Made by a program: the position numbers and the translations under genes. The notes under the pieces were generated by a model, which worked only from the letters and a program-made list of their open reading frames with translations, did not search any database and was not told where the DNA came from. 44,873 bases of DNA from a virus, in the IMG/VR virus record IMGVR_UViG_3300034063_000843, positions 1 through 44,873 of that record; one strand, written 5' to 3'. This document shows, piece by piece, positions 32,301-44,800 of the stretch (its first letter is position 1; each line of letters starts with the position of its first letter).

Positions 32301-32847
32301 TTCGTATGATAATGAATTTAGACAATATCTATCAGGAGTGGTTAATCAAGAACCACTTGCGCCAACTACGCAAAGTTTAGAACAAAACTATAAATCAAAA
32401 TTAGACAACATTAAATCTATTAGTGATGAAATTATTTTTCATCCTGTAAAGTATAAAATTTTATTTGGAGAAAAAGCAGATCCTAATTTGCAAGCAACAT
32501 TTAAAGCAGTAAAAAATAACGAAAGACTAATAACTGATAATGATATAAAAACTAAAATTTTAAATGCTATAAATGAATTTTTCTCTTTAGAAAATTGGGA
32601 ATTTGGACAAACTTTTTATTTTAGTGAACTTTCTACATACGTAATGAACAAGTTAACTCCAGACATAACTAACTTTGTTATAGTACCAAAAGGTAATTCA
32701 GGGTTCGGAAGTTTTTATGAAATTTCAAGTCAACCGAATGAACTTTTTATTCATTCAGTATCAATTAATGATATCGAAGTAATAAGTGCTATAACTGCGT
32801 CGCAATTAAAGTCATCTTCGAATATTGTAACATCAAGCGGAACTTAA
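29308..32847 (+). CDS. gp6: Baseplate wedge protein gp6
   Basis: This 1179-residue protein has a diagnostic N-terminus: 'SSEYIALIDLIAYLGQNLSF', 'RIDLNARENFLETAERRESI' and 'LRLAQLISYNPARNVPANG'. 'YYTQNRMITGEDYNISPLNA' and a conserved C-terminal block ('SDEIIFHPVKYKILFGEKAD', 'FFSLENWEFGQTFYFSELST') also fit gp6 of marine T4-like phages. gp6 dimers make the ring that closes the baseplate and triggers sheath contraction. T4 gp6 is 660 residues; the excess lies mainly in residues about 520-890, a beta-rich insert with 'NTTNGTIFQKMSGVWVQSS', a fragment common in phage fibre-type proteins. Confidence 0.93.
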   Translation: MIPSTNTKLLVAEDWKKVYQSFKNADFKSYDFETLKRVMISYLRENYPEEFNDFIDSSEYIALIDLIAYLGQNLSFRIDLNARENFLETAERRESILRLAQLISYNPARNVPANGFLKVTAISTTDNVFDANGVNLANTVIAWNDPTNQDWYQQFVNIMNSAMTTAFGNPVDRDTISGALTERYVVNSSNNDVPIFNFSKVINGVSMNFEIVPCTFTGESYIYEDSPAPGKSFSLIYKNDNQGSASPNTGFLVHFRQGTLSLANFSLDNPVPNEIVGVNTPNINNSDVWLWQLDKNGNYSTLWTQVPALLGNNVIYNSLNQSLRSIYAVSTRNDDQIDLNFADGVFGDLPKGDFRLFYRQSNGLSYIIKPEQMSGVVITIPYFNSFGQSQELQLTLSLEYTVSNSAGPESNASIQLKAPQLYYTQNRMITGEDYNISPLNAGSDILKVKSINRISSGLSKYFDISDVTGKYSQTNIFADDGILYKEEIEEFFEFDFASRSQILSVIKNQLAPIVNSSKLKNFYLDKYSKIDLAYLGIRWTEVNKIPNESRGYFNLGSQVFSVGTFSISNLKYITPGALVKFIAPTGKYFDDNNNIKTIPTSNIIPSGGKIYFWSMVKQVVLDGSNGGLGALDDGTGPIIFSTKIPGDGTNSNSAIPTEVIPKYNNLLSFGLENEISNFCLGQRNFGLTIDSVSREWQFILNSNLNLQDAFSLANQNNIEDIGLDSSWIISFVWTGKKYKVTYRTLNFVFESNQKTAFFVDNSSVNYNFNDNTVLKDKINVLSVNSVPTGIPKWFGGPTNPSNTIGQDGSYYLNTTNGTIFQKMSGVWVQSSNITGELGNDFLWQIESPTIEKDGYVNPRKVKINFYDFNTLGQIEDPDSFDKIVGDNKFVYFKLDSDGIYRLTTDVRDAIESEDNWNSYLLNPINQPINNGDLFYFYNPNENVVKKWSTETSTLIFDENYIGRSGRADLKFQYTHNSGNNRRIDPSKSNIIDIYLLTVSYDNEFRQYLSGVVNQEPLAPTTQSLEQNYKSKLDNIKSISDEIIFHPVKYKILFGEKADPNLQATFKAVKNNERLITDNDIKTKILNAINEFFSLENWEFGQTFYFSELSTYVMNKLTPDITNFVIVPKGNSGFGSFYEISSQPNELFIHSVSINDIEVISAITASQLKSSSNIVTSSGT

Positions 32848-32848
32848 A

Positions 32849-35800
32849 ATGGCAGAAAAAAGAAAAACCGTAAATCTTCTTCCTGAATATATTAGATCAG
32901 AAAAAAATTCTAAATTTTTATCTAGCACCATTGATCAATTTATTCAAGAGCCCGAACTTGAAAGAATTAATGCATTTATTGGTTCAAAATTAACACCTAA
33001 TTATAATACAATTTTAGATCTTTATTTAGAAAAAGATACCCCATTAAGAAGAAATTATCAGTTAGAGCCGGCTTTAATTATTAAAGATTCTCTGTCAAAT
33101 GTAAAAGATGCTATTGCATATGATGATTTATTAAATGAAATAAAAAATCAAGGTGGAAATACACAAGATCATAATAAACTTTTTAAAAATGAGTTTAGTG
33201 CATACGATCCATTAATTGACTGGGATAAACTAATCAACTATTCTTTTTATTACTGGTTACCGTCGGGTCCTGAATCAATACTAATTGACAATTTGTCTTC
33301 AAATGTTTTGCCATCTATTTTAGGAAATCAAAATTATACTACTAGTTATGGATACAAATTATCCAATGGTATGAAATTAACATTTAGTAAAAATGAAACT
33401 TATAATGGATTTGAAATAAGCGTTGGTAGAGAATATATCGTTGAAGGGGTAGGAGATTCTATTGTTTTAGTTGATTTTGACAAATTAGAAATTAATAAGA
33501 ATTTTGCAGAAACTTTTAACGAAAAATTTGATAATGCACCGTTTGATTCGTTGCCCTTTGACGGCGACAGAAAACTTCCCGGAACACCCGAATATATCAC
33601 AATTAATAAATCTAGCAATGATTTAAATCCTTGGACTAGATATAATCGATGGTTTCATGAAGATGTAATTAAGACTGTTGCTCTGATTAATAATAAATCA
33701 CCAATTTATCCTGTTCAAAGTAAAGCAAAGAGACCAATTATAGAATTTAAAGCAAATTTAAAACTATACAATTATGGTGTTAAGGGAATTGGCAATGTTG
33801 ATTTAATAGATACAATAACAACTAACGCTTTTGATCAAATTGATGGAACATACGGTTATTATGTAGACGGTGTGTTAGTTGAAGGCGGACAAAAAGTTAT
33901 TTTCAACAATGATTTAAATGAAAATGTAAAAGGAAAAATTTACAGCATTGAATTTAAAAATAGAATTCAAATTAACTTAATTGATACAGCAACTACAAAT
34001 TTAACTTCACTTTTAAATGGAGTTGTTAGTTCTTCAATAGACGGTGTACCCTTATTAGAAAATCAATTAGTGGTTTATAATGCTGCTGCTGATTTAACCA
34101 AAAGAGGAATTATTTATAGAGTTCAACAATTCAATGACAACTCAGTTCTAAAATTAAGATTAGTTGAATTTTATAAAACAAAAGATAGAGATTTAGTTTA
34201 TATTAAAAATGGAAATTCTCAATCAGAATCTAGATGGTATTTCAATCTAAGCCAGTCGACTTGGATTAAAGAAATAGGCGATGAATTAATTAAATCTATA
34301 AATTATGATCCGTTTTTAGATTCTACTGTGATAAAATTAGTAGAATTTTATAACCCTAATGACTTAGACTCTGTAGCAATTAATCTTGGAAATATTTATG
34401 GAGGAACTGAATGGTATTTCAGTGCTGACGATAAAAACTGGAAATTTGGTCAGCAACATGCCTCTATAAATGATGCTCCGTTGTTTGATTTGTTTGATAA
34501 AAATGGTATTAGTTTTACTAAACAAGAAATAACTAATGATTTTTCGGGAACAAAGATTTTTGGTTACGAAATTGGTAGTGGAATTTCTGATTCAATTTTA
34601 GGATTTCCTTTAAAGAATAATAATTCGGGAATAGGAAACTATCTTTTTAAAAACTATTTCACTACTGATACAATAAATGTTACTATTGATAACGTAACTT
34701 CTCAAAAAAGTCTTGCATTAGGATATTTAAAATTAGGTAACTTTTTAGTTAATGTTTGGTCTTCGGCGGAAGGATATAAAATTCCAATTGTTGAAAATCA
34801 AACGGTTCAAACAAATACAACAACAATAGAATTAAAATCATTAGATTATCCTTTTGATACATCTACTCAAGTAATTTCTTATGTTAACAATAATATTGTT
34901 CAATCTACAGTTTCTTTTAATCAAACAGCAACGGTCACATTTTCACAGCCGCTAAAAGAAAATGATGCCATTTATTTTAATATATTTTCTAATAATTCTC
35001 CAAACAACAACGGATTTTATGAACCTGTTTTAAACTTAACTAACAATCCATTAAATGGTCCAATTTCTAGTTTTACATTAAGTGAATTATCAGATCATGT
35101 AGGATCGATGATACCAAAAATTACAAATTTTCAAGGACAATTTCCGGGAAAAAGCAATTTAAGAGATTTAAGCAATTATTCAAAATTTGGTACAAGGCTT
35201 ATAATTAATTCTACTCCGCTAGTATATTCAAAATTATTTTTAGCAAAAAAAGATCATAATGTTTTAGATTCCTTAAGATTTGTTGGGTACTTATATAACC
35301 AATATAAATTAAATTTGTTTGACACATTAGGAAAGATTGAAAGTCAGTTTTCTCCTGCAGAAGCATTAGATATTGCACTGAAGTATATTAACAGAAACAA
35401 CAATATAGATTCTTTATTTTACAGGTCCGATATGGTACCTTATGGTGAAGACAAAATTGTTACTGAATTTACGGTTGGTATCGTAGTTAATAAAATTTAC
35501 CCTATTAGAGATAATTTTGACAATACAAAGTTAAGTTTTAATGCACTTTCTGTGTATGTAAATGATAGTTTACTAATTAACGGTCAAGATTATCAAATAA
35601 ATTCGTTAGACTCGACAGTAGAAATATTATCAAATTTATCTACTGGAGATAAAATTAAAATTTATTTTTATAACGACACCACAGGATCTTTTGTGCCACC
35701 GACTCCTAGCAAATTGGGGTTGTATCCAAAATTTAAACCTGCAATAGTCGAAGATACTTCTTATGTACAAGGTCCAGTGACGATGATACTTGGACACGAT

Positions 35801-38800
35801 GGAAGTTTAACAAAGGCATATGGTGATTACAGGGATCAAATTATTTTAGAATTTGAAAAAAGAATTTATAACAATATCAAAGTAAGTTACAATTCTAAAT
35901 TGTTTGATATGAATTCTGTCATTTCTGGTGCTTTCAGAATCAACAGATATACAATCGACGACTCTAATAATATTTTAATAAAAGAATTTATAAATTGGAC
36001 AAATCAATTTAATGTTAATTTTTCGTCAAATACAACCTTTGATGAAACAAATCCTTTTACATTTAACTATTCAACAACTGTTGATACTTTATTTTCAAAA
36101 AATGTAAGCGGTTCATGGCGAGGAATATACCAGTATTTTTATGATACAGATAAGCCTCATTTAACACCGTGGGAAATGTTGGGTTTTAATGAAAGACCAA
36201 ACTGGTGGACAACTACTTACGGATTAGCACCGTATACATCTTCAAATGTATTGCTTTGGACAGACTTGAGTAATGGATACATTCGAGGAGAAAATAGATA
36301 TAACTTAAATTATGCAAGATCTGGATTGTTATCTATTATACCGGTAGATGAATTTGGAAATTTAAAATCTCCTGATACATTTTTAGTATCAGAATCTTCT
36401 ATATTTGAAAAACAACAAGATTGGAAATTTGGAGATTTCAGTCCTGCAGAAGTTGCATGGAGAAGAAGCAGTCTTTGGCCTTTTGCATTAAACATTGTAG
36501 CGGCCTTACTTGATCCTTGTTCATATACTTCTAAATTGTTTGATGTTAGTAGGACAACTATTAATGAATTAAATCAAATTTTATACAATGATGATTTATA
36601 TTTGAACCCAAATAAGTTAATTTTAGATAATGAAAATAACCAAAGTTCTGGATTTGGAAATTTAATTATAGAATATGGTAGATTGAAAAATCTCAATTAT
36701 TTAAACACTTTAAAAAATGATTTGTCTTTCTTAGACTTTAATCTATTTCATAAATTGGGAGGATTTACAAGTAAAAACAAAATTCAATTGATTATGGACA
36801 CTGTTGATGTTTCTTCTATGTCACAGGGCGCCATTTTACCTCCTGAAAATTATGACCTTATTTTAAATAAAAGTAATACAATTCAATCATTTAGAATTTC
36901 TGGTATTGTAATTCAAAAATACAATGGAAAATTTTTAATTAAAGGATACGATAAATCAAATCCATATTTTGAAATTTTTCCTGCTATTATATCTGGAAAT
37001 TCAAAATCAGTTACGGTCGGAGGGATTGCAGAACCGTTTACTGAATGGTCTAGCATTACTGGTAATGCAAATTCTAGTGTAACTTTTTCTGATACAACTA
37101 CAGCCAACGTTAATACCACTAGGTATTATAAATCAGGTCAACTGGTTAGATACAATAATTCATACTATAGAGTAAAAGTTGGTCATAATGCTTCTTCAAA
37201 TTTTGATCCTACATTATTCCAACCAATATCAAAATTACCAGTAAAAGGCGGAGTTACTGTTTTAGTCCCATCTTTATTTGAATCAAGGTCTGTTCGTATT
37301 CCGTATGGAACAATGTATTCTACAATTCAAGAAGTTTATAATGTTATTTTAGGTTACAGTCGTTGGTTAGAATCAAATGGTTTTATATTTGATCAGTATG
37401 ATAATGACCTAACTGAGATATTAGATTGGAAATTTTCCGCGAAAGAATTTTTATTTTGGACAACTCAAAATTGGAGTAATAATAATCTCATAACAATTAG
37501 TCCTTTTGCAAAATCTTTAAAATTTGGAAATAAGAATTCTATAGTTGATGATATCAATTATAATTCTTATGAATATAACTTATTAAAAGCAGATGGAAAA
37601 AGTTTTCCAAAAGAAAATATTAAGTTATCTAGAGATGATGGTATTTGTGTCATCGAAACTGTTAACACTGAAGAAGGATTGTTTTTTGCATTATTGAATA
37701 CTGTACAAAAAGAACATGCAATGATTTTTGATAATAGGACATTATTCAATGATATAATTTATGATTTAGACACCGGCTACAGACAAAGAAGATTAAAAAT
37801 TTCTGGATTTAGAACAGCAAATTGGAACGGTGATTTCTTTAGTCCGGGATTTGTTTATGATGAAGTTTTTGTTGGCGATTGGAAACCATTTGTTTCCTAC
37901 TTGCCGGGTTCAATTGTTAGGTATAATGGAGTTTATTATCAATCAAACATTAAAATTGTGGGAAGTGAATTTTTTAATTTTAATGAATGGTCGAAATTAA
38001 GAGAACAACCTTCTCCAGATTTATTGCCTAATTTTTCTTATAAGATTAATCAGTTTGAAGATTTTTACAGTTTAGATATTGATAATTTTGATATCTCTCA
38101 ACAACAATTAGCGCAACACCTAATAGGTTACTCTGAGAGACCTTATTTAAATAACATTTTTACTAACCCAACAACTCAGTATAAATTTTATCAAGGTTAC
38201 ATTAAAGAAAAAGGAACCAAAAACGCATTAGATAAAATTGTAAAAGTTGGATCTTATGCTAGAAAAGGAAGTATTAATTTTACTGAAGAGTGGGCATTTA
38301 GAGTCGGTCATTATGGTGGATACGAAACATTCCAAGAAGTAGAATTTAAATTAAATGAAGGAAATTCTTTAGAAAATCCTTATATTGTTAAGTTTAGCAA
38401 TGAAGTTCCTGCAGAAAAAAATAACTTAATTAATTATATTCTATCAGAAGATATTTTAATTAAGCCTACAAATTTTGAAATAAATGACGTATTTAAGATT
38501 AGTAAAAATGAAGTGCAAGACGAAAGTTTATTTCAATTTCCTTCAGCAGGTTATGTTAGACCCGATGATGTAAATGTAACAGCATACAACACTAACAGTA
38601 TTCTTGATATTGCAAACAACAATTTATTAAATGAAAAAGATACAATATGGATAGGATTTTTAGACAATGGAAATTGGGACGTTTACAGGTATTCTAAACA
38701 AACAGCAAAAATTACAGGAGTGTTTGTAAGTTCACCTGGAATTGATATCACATTTTCTTGTGATCTATTTCATGATTTAAAAATTGGAGATATTGTTTCC

Positions 38801-41800
38801 GTTGTTAATTTTAATGATCAAGTAAACGGTATCTATAATGTTAAAGCAGTACCAAAATTAAATCAATTTACAGTTGATTCTACTCTATCTTCGATTGTAG
38901 ACGACGATCTTGTTGAACTAGGTAGTATTTTTAAATTTCAATCAGTTAGATTTGAAGATTTTTTAAAAGTTTCAGAGTTTAAAGAATTATATAAATTTGA
39001 AAACGGAGAAAAAATTTGGGTAGATAAAGTTGATCAAAAGTGGTCTGTCTATGAAAAAGTTAAAAATTATAGTACAGGAACCTATTTTAATTCTTTGGGT
39101 AATCCTTTTGGACAAGAATTAGGGTATTCAATTTATGCTAGAGACAATTCTCAAGTTGTTTTAGTTTCTTCTCCATCTTGGAACAGCGGTAGTGCTAATA
39201 GTGTTGGAAGAATATGGGTTTACAACCAAAAACAGAATATATTAGATAAGTTGTTCGAATACATTTTAAATTCAAACAACAAAATTTATTGCAGTACATC
39301 GACAAATTCTGAATTTGGATATACATTAAATTATGATGATGGTAAAGAATTAATTTTTGCTGGAGCACCTAAAGCATCTAATATTATTACTAACAACACT
39401 GGAACAATTTCTTTTAGTACGGGCACGGGAAGTTCTAAGGGATTTATTTCTGAAGGATTAGTAAAAATTAGTAGAGAAAAATCTACAGTAGAAGAGGAAG
39501 AAACTGTAGCAATATTGCTTGCTCCAGGCTCTTACTCTAACACATCTGCTAAAGCAAATTATTTAAGATTCGGAAATACAATATATGTTGATAAAGTTAA
39601 CAAATCAACTGCTACGACAGTATTAATTGGAGCACCTGGCGATGGAGTTAACAATACATCAACTGGATTTGTGTTTGCATATCATTTAACTACTTCTACT
39701 GATTCTAACGCAATAAGTTTAGTTCAACATACCGCTGGTATATCTTTAACTTCTTCCGTAATACTTACTCAATACAGTAAGTGGGGTGAAAAAATATCCG
39801 GAAGCGATAATGGAAATTTTATTGCAGTTTCGGCACCTGGATTTACAACCGGTAGTAAAACAGGGTTGGTGGAAATTTTTAATAAAAATTTAGTTTCAAA
39901 GCAAGTTATATATTCTCCGTTTGAAGAAAATCGAACATTTGGTTCTGATATTTTTGTTTCATCGTCAGGAAAATTCTTATTAATTTCGTCTCCTGACATA
40001 AAAAATAGTGATGGTACATTTGGAAATATTGCAGTTTATTCTGCTACAAATTTAACATCTACTGGAACTTACGTCTTAAATCAAATTATAGAAAATCCAT
40101 CGTTTACTACAGATTTAAAATTTGGAGTAAGTATTTCTCTAAACAAGAATGAAGATATTTTAACAGTAGGCGCTCTTGGAAGAAATAGATCATCAACTTA
40201 TGTATTTGATGAAAATTCAAATGTAGGAAAAACAACATTTGATAAAGGAAGCACAGAATTTATTTCACCTGTTGACGATTCTGGAACTGTTTATGTTTTC
40301 AACAACTTAGATGGATATTTTATTCAATCTGAAGAATTAAGCGATTCTTCAATTTTAGAAGGAAGTAGATTTGGTTTTTCTGTGTCTTCTCTAAATGATT
40401 TTATTCTTGTAGGCGCACCGTGGATTAAAAATGCTACTTCTCTAGACGATTCTACGTTCTTTAAATTTGACAAATTAGATACTTCAATCAACAGTTGGAA
40501 AGTTTTAAGAAATCAACCAAATCTAGTAGATTCTCAAAAAATCAAAAGTATTAAATTAATAGATTCTTTTAAAGAAGAAATAATTGAGTATCTAGATATT
40601 TTTGATCCTGTAAAAGGAAAAATTATAGGATTAGCAGAACAAGAGTTAAAATACAAATCTACGTTTGATCCTGCAATGTATTCGATAGGAACTGCATTAA
40701 ATTCTGTAGATTCAAATTCTAGTTGGATTGATGACCATATAGGTGATTTATGGTGGGATCTAAGTACTGTTAAATATCTATGGTATGAACAGGGCGATGA
40801 AATATTTAGAAAAAATAATTGGGGTAAAATTTTTCCTGGATCAAGTATAGATATTTACGAATGGGTTAAATCCGATTTATTGCCGTCAGAATGGGCTGCG
40901 CAAGCAGATACTAATGAAGGATTAACAAAAGGAATTAGCGGACAACCAAAATATCCAGATAATTCAGTAATGTCTGTTAAACAGGTGTTCAACAATGTTA
41001 CTAATTCTTTTGAGAATGTTTATTATTTCTGGGTAAAAAATAAAGTTACTGTACCTAATTCTCGTAATAGAAGAATCAGTGCTATACAAGTTGCTAATTT
41101 GATTTTAGATCCTGCTGCAAATGGAATAAGATTTGCATCGATATTGTCTCAAAATGCTATTTCGTTTGCGAATGTTCAACCAATTTTAGTCGGCGATAGA
41201 ATTAATTCAAACATTTCATTTGATGAAATTAATAATAATATTCCTAAACATACAGAATGGTTGCTATTAGAAGAAGGAAATAAAGACAGTGTCCCAACTA
41301 CCACGTTAACTAAAAAGTTATTTGATAGTTTATTAGGTCACGATGATTTAGGTCAAACAGTTCCTGATTTAAATTTATCAGTAAGAAATAGGTATGGCAT
41401 AGAAATAAGACCTCGTCAATCAATGTTTAAAGATAGATTATTGGCGTTAAGAAATCTTGTTGAGTTTACTAATTCTGTACTAATAAAAAATAAAATTACT
41501 GGGTTTTATGATTTTACTAACCTAAATAAGAAAGAAGAAATACCAGATATTTTATCTAGAGAGTATGATTTTATTGTTGATGATTTAGAAGAATTAGATC
41601 AAATTGATATTTCTAAATTCTCACAAGCAGAACTAATCTATAGTACATATAATGGAAAAGTAGTTAGTGTTGAAATTATAAATCCTGGTTTTGGGTATAG
41701 CATTCCTCCAAAAATTGAAATACTTTCTAGTTCTGGAGAAGGTGCCGAACTATTATCTGAAATTGACGGAAGTGGAAGAGTTATTAATGTAATAATTTCT

Positions 41801-44800
41801 AACCCTGGAAAAAATTATCTAGGAAATTTAGATAGTTCAGAAAAAATTATTATAAGAGGGCACACGACGATTGTTCGAACAAATTCAGAATACGGAAACA
41901 GGTGGACTAAACATCTTTTCAATTATGAATTTAAAAATTGGACAAGAATTCAGACACAATCTTATAATACTCCGTTGTATTGGAATTATGTAGATTGGGT
42001 AGACGAAAATTACAATGGTTATAAAGACTACGCAGTAGTATTAAAAGATCCAACAGAATTGCCGATAGCGTCTTCTACTGTCACGGGTGATTATGTAAAA
42101 ATCAATAATGTAGGTGATGGTCGATACATAATTCTAGAAAAATTAGATAGTGATCAAATAGGAGATTTTGCCCTACAATATAAAATTGTCTATAGCCAAA
42201 ATGGAACAATTCAAATTTCTGATGAAATTTGGAATTTTAAAGAATCTAATTATTCCTATGACGCTGCTACATTGGAAGAAACTTTATATGATCAAATTCC
42301 TGATCAAGAATTAAATCATATTTTATATGCCCTAAAAGACGATATTTTTGTAGGTAATCTAAAAATAAATTGGAATTTATTCTTCTTTAAAGCAGTTCGA
42401 TATGCATTTACTGAACAAAAACTTTTAGATTGGGTATTTAAAACTAGTTTTATTTCTGTTAACAATCAAGTTGGCGAATTAGATCAAAAATCAGTTTATA
42501 GGTTAGACAACGAAAACTATTTCGAAGATTATATTAGAGAAGTAAAACCATATAGAACAAAAATTAGATCTTACACATCAAAATACTCATTAACAAATGA
42601 AACTTCAAATAGTGTATCTACAGATTTTGATTTGCCTGCATATTTTAATACTGTTTCAAACAGTTATGAATTAGTTGGATTGACAAGTAGTGAGATTACT
42701 GAGTATCCTTGGAAATGGTGGGCTGACAATTACAAATATTATGTTAAGAATGTCTTAGTTGCTGACAACGGAGAAGGATACACACAGAATCCTACGGTAG
42801 TTATAACTCCTGCACTCGGTGATACAGGCAGTGGAGCAACTGCAGAAGCATATATTCGAAATGGCGGAGTATTTAAAGTTTTAGTTTCAAATCCTGGAAG
42901 CGGATATGTTCGACCACCTACTGTTACTATAGTCGGTGGCGGCCCAAATGTTGTAAAACCTGCAAAGGTTTCGGTAGAATTAGGCAATGATTATATTAGA
43001 AAAAATATATTAGGCATTAAATTTGATAGAACTGGAGTTAATGAAGAAATAGATAGTTCTAGAATTACTGAAACTTTTGAGTGTACTGGAAATAATAGAT
43101 TTAGATTAACATGGTTAGCGCAACCGAATAAATCAAAAATTGTTCCTTTATTGGATAGTAAAATTATTTTTTCAACTGATTATACAATTGAATATTTTAC
43201 AGAAAATATTAATAATTATACAAGTCAATATTGTGAGTTTGTATTTTTAAATTATATTCCAAAATTAGGACAAAAATTTAAAATTACCTACGAGAAAAAT
43301 ATATCAATTTATCATGCTGTTGATAGAATTAACAAATTTTATCAACCAACGGACGATATGGTAGGTAAAGAAATCCCGCTATTGATGTCGGGAGCAGAAT
43401 ATAAAAATACAGTAATTCAAGGGTTAAATTTTGGTTATTCGTTACCATGGAATTACGGTTATTTTGATAACGATTCAGCGTGGTCAAATTTAGTTAACTA
43501 TTATACTTCGGCTAAATTAGTTAAAAATATAAATTATTCTGGAACAGTTCTTTATCTAGATTCTGTTGAAGGTGTAAGTATTGGTCAGAAAATTTTATTA
43601 ACAAATACTTCTACATCTCATATAAGAAGTGATGCAGTAGTATCTGCTGTTAATACTTCTACTAAAACAGTTTCTATTGCAAATTCTGAATACAGATTAA
43701 AACGAATTATATCTGATTCCTTAACTACTCAAGGAAATATAGTATTTTTTACTACCGAAGATTTTAATGGAAAAATAACTAGTGGTTCTATTATAGAAAT
43801 ATCCGGAGTTGACGACGGAACTATTTTAGGATTTGACGGAAAATATATTGTTACTAATTCTGGAACAGATAGATTTACTGCTGTAGGAACCGGAACACAC
43901 GCTATTACATTATTGACAACATCAACAGTAAAAACTTTAGGTGTAACTGCAAAGGTAACTGTTCCGGCGGTATTTAATGAAGTTAATGTAAATTCTCTTT
44001 ACAACATTTATTCTTTTGAAAATTTAGTATCTAATACTTCAACAGTGGCCTATGACACAAATGTTTTATTTAACAGTGTTTCTACGGTTACCATATATGT
44101 AAACGATCTATTGTATGGAAGTTATTATAATGTTTCAACTACTTCAAATAACACATATAATGTTGAAATTTTTAATCTAAATTCAAATGTAACAAACAAA
44201 ATAAAAGTTGATTTGTATGGATATCCAATTGTAGAATTTTGGAAAGATAACTTTAGTTTTGATGAATTAGATACTGAAATAAGTGCAGGGTCGTGGAACG
44301 GTTCTGGAAATTTTGTAGGAGCCCTTGGCATTAATCCTGGTGATTTAGTTATTGACGGTAGTGGATTAATATCTCAAAATATTGGTCAATCACCGGAAGA
44401 GCATGTTAAAGGTAATACATATGAATCTGTTTCTATCAATGTGTTTACTCAAGAAAATAAATCGTCGCCGATTGCAATGTCCGGTATAGTCCCTATTAGT
44501 GCAAACGCTATATCATCGTTTAAATTGGGAGTACCTTTAGAAGAATCAATTTATATAACTGTAAATTTCGAAGGAAAGATGTTAGATAGAATATATGAAC
44601 CTCCTAGCAGTGGAGTTGTTGATGAGTATTTCTTTACAACCTCTTCTCAATTTTACGTTATGAATGATGAATTGTATATTGCGCCTCAAGATGTTAACGG
44701 TAAAGTAGGTTACAATTTATTAACTATTGGCGGAGAATATGTTGCAGACTCGGTTACGTTATTAACTGAATATGGACAGAGTACTGCGACATTGATTAGT

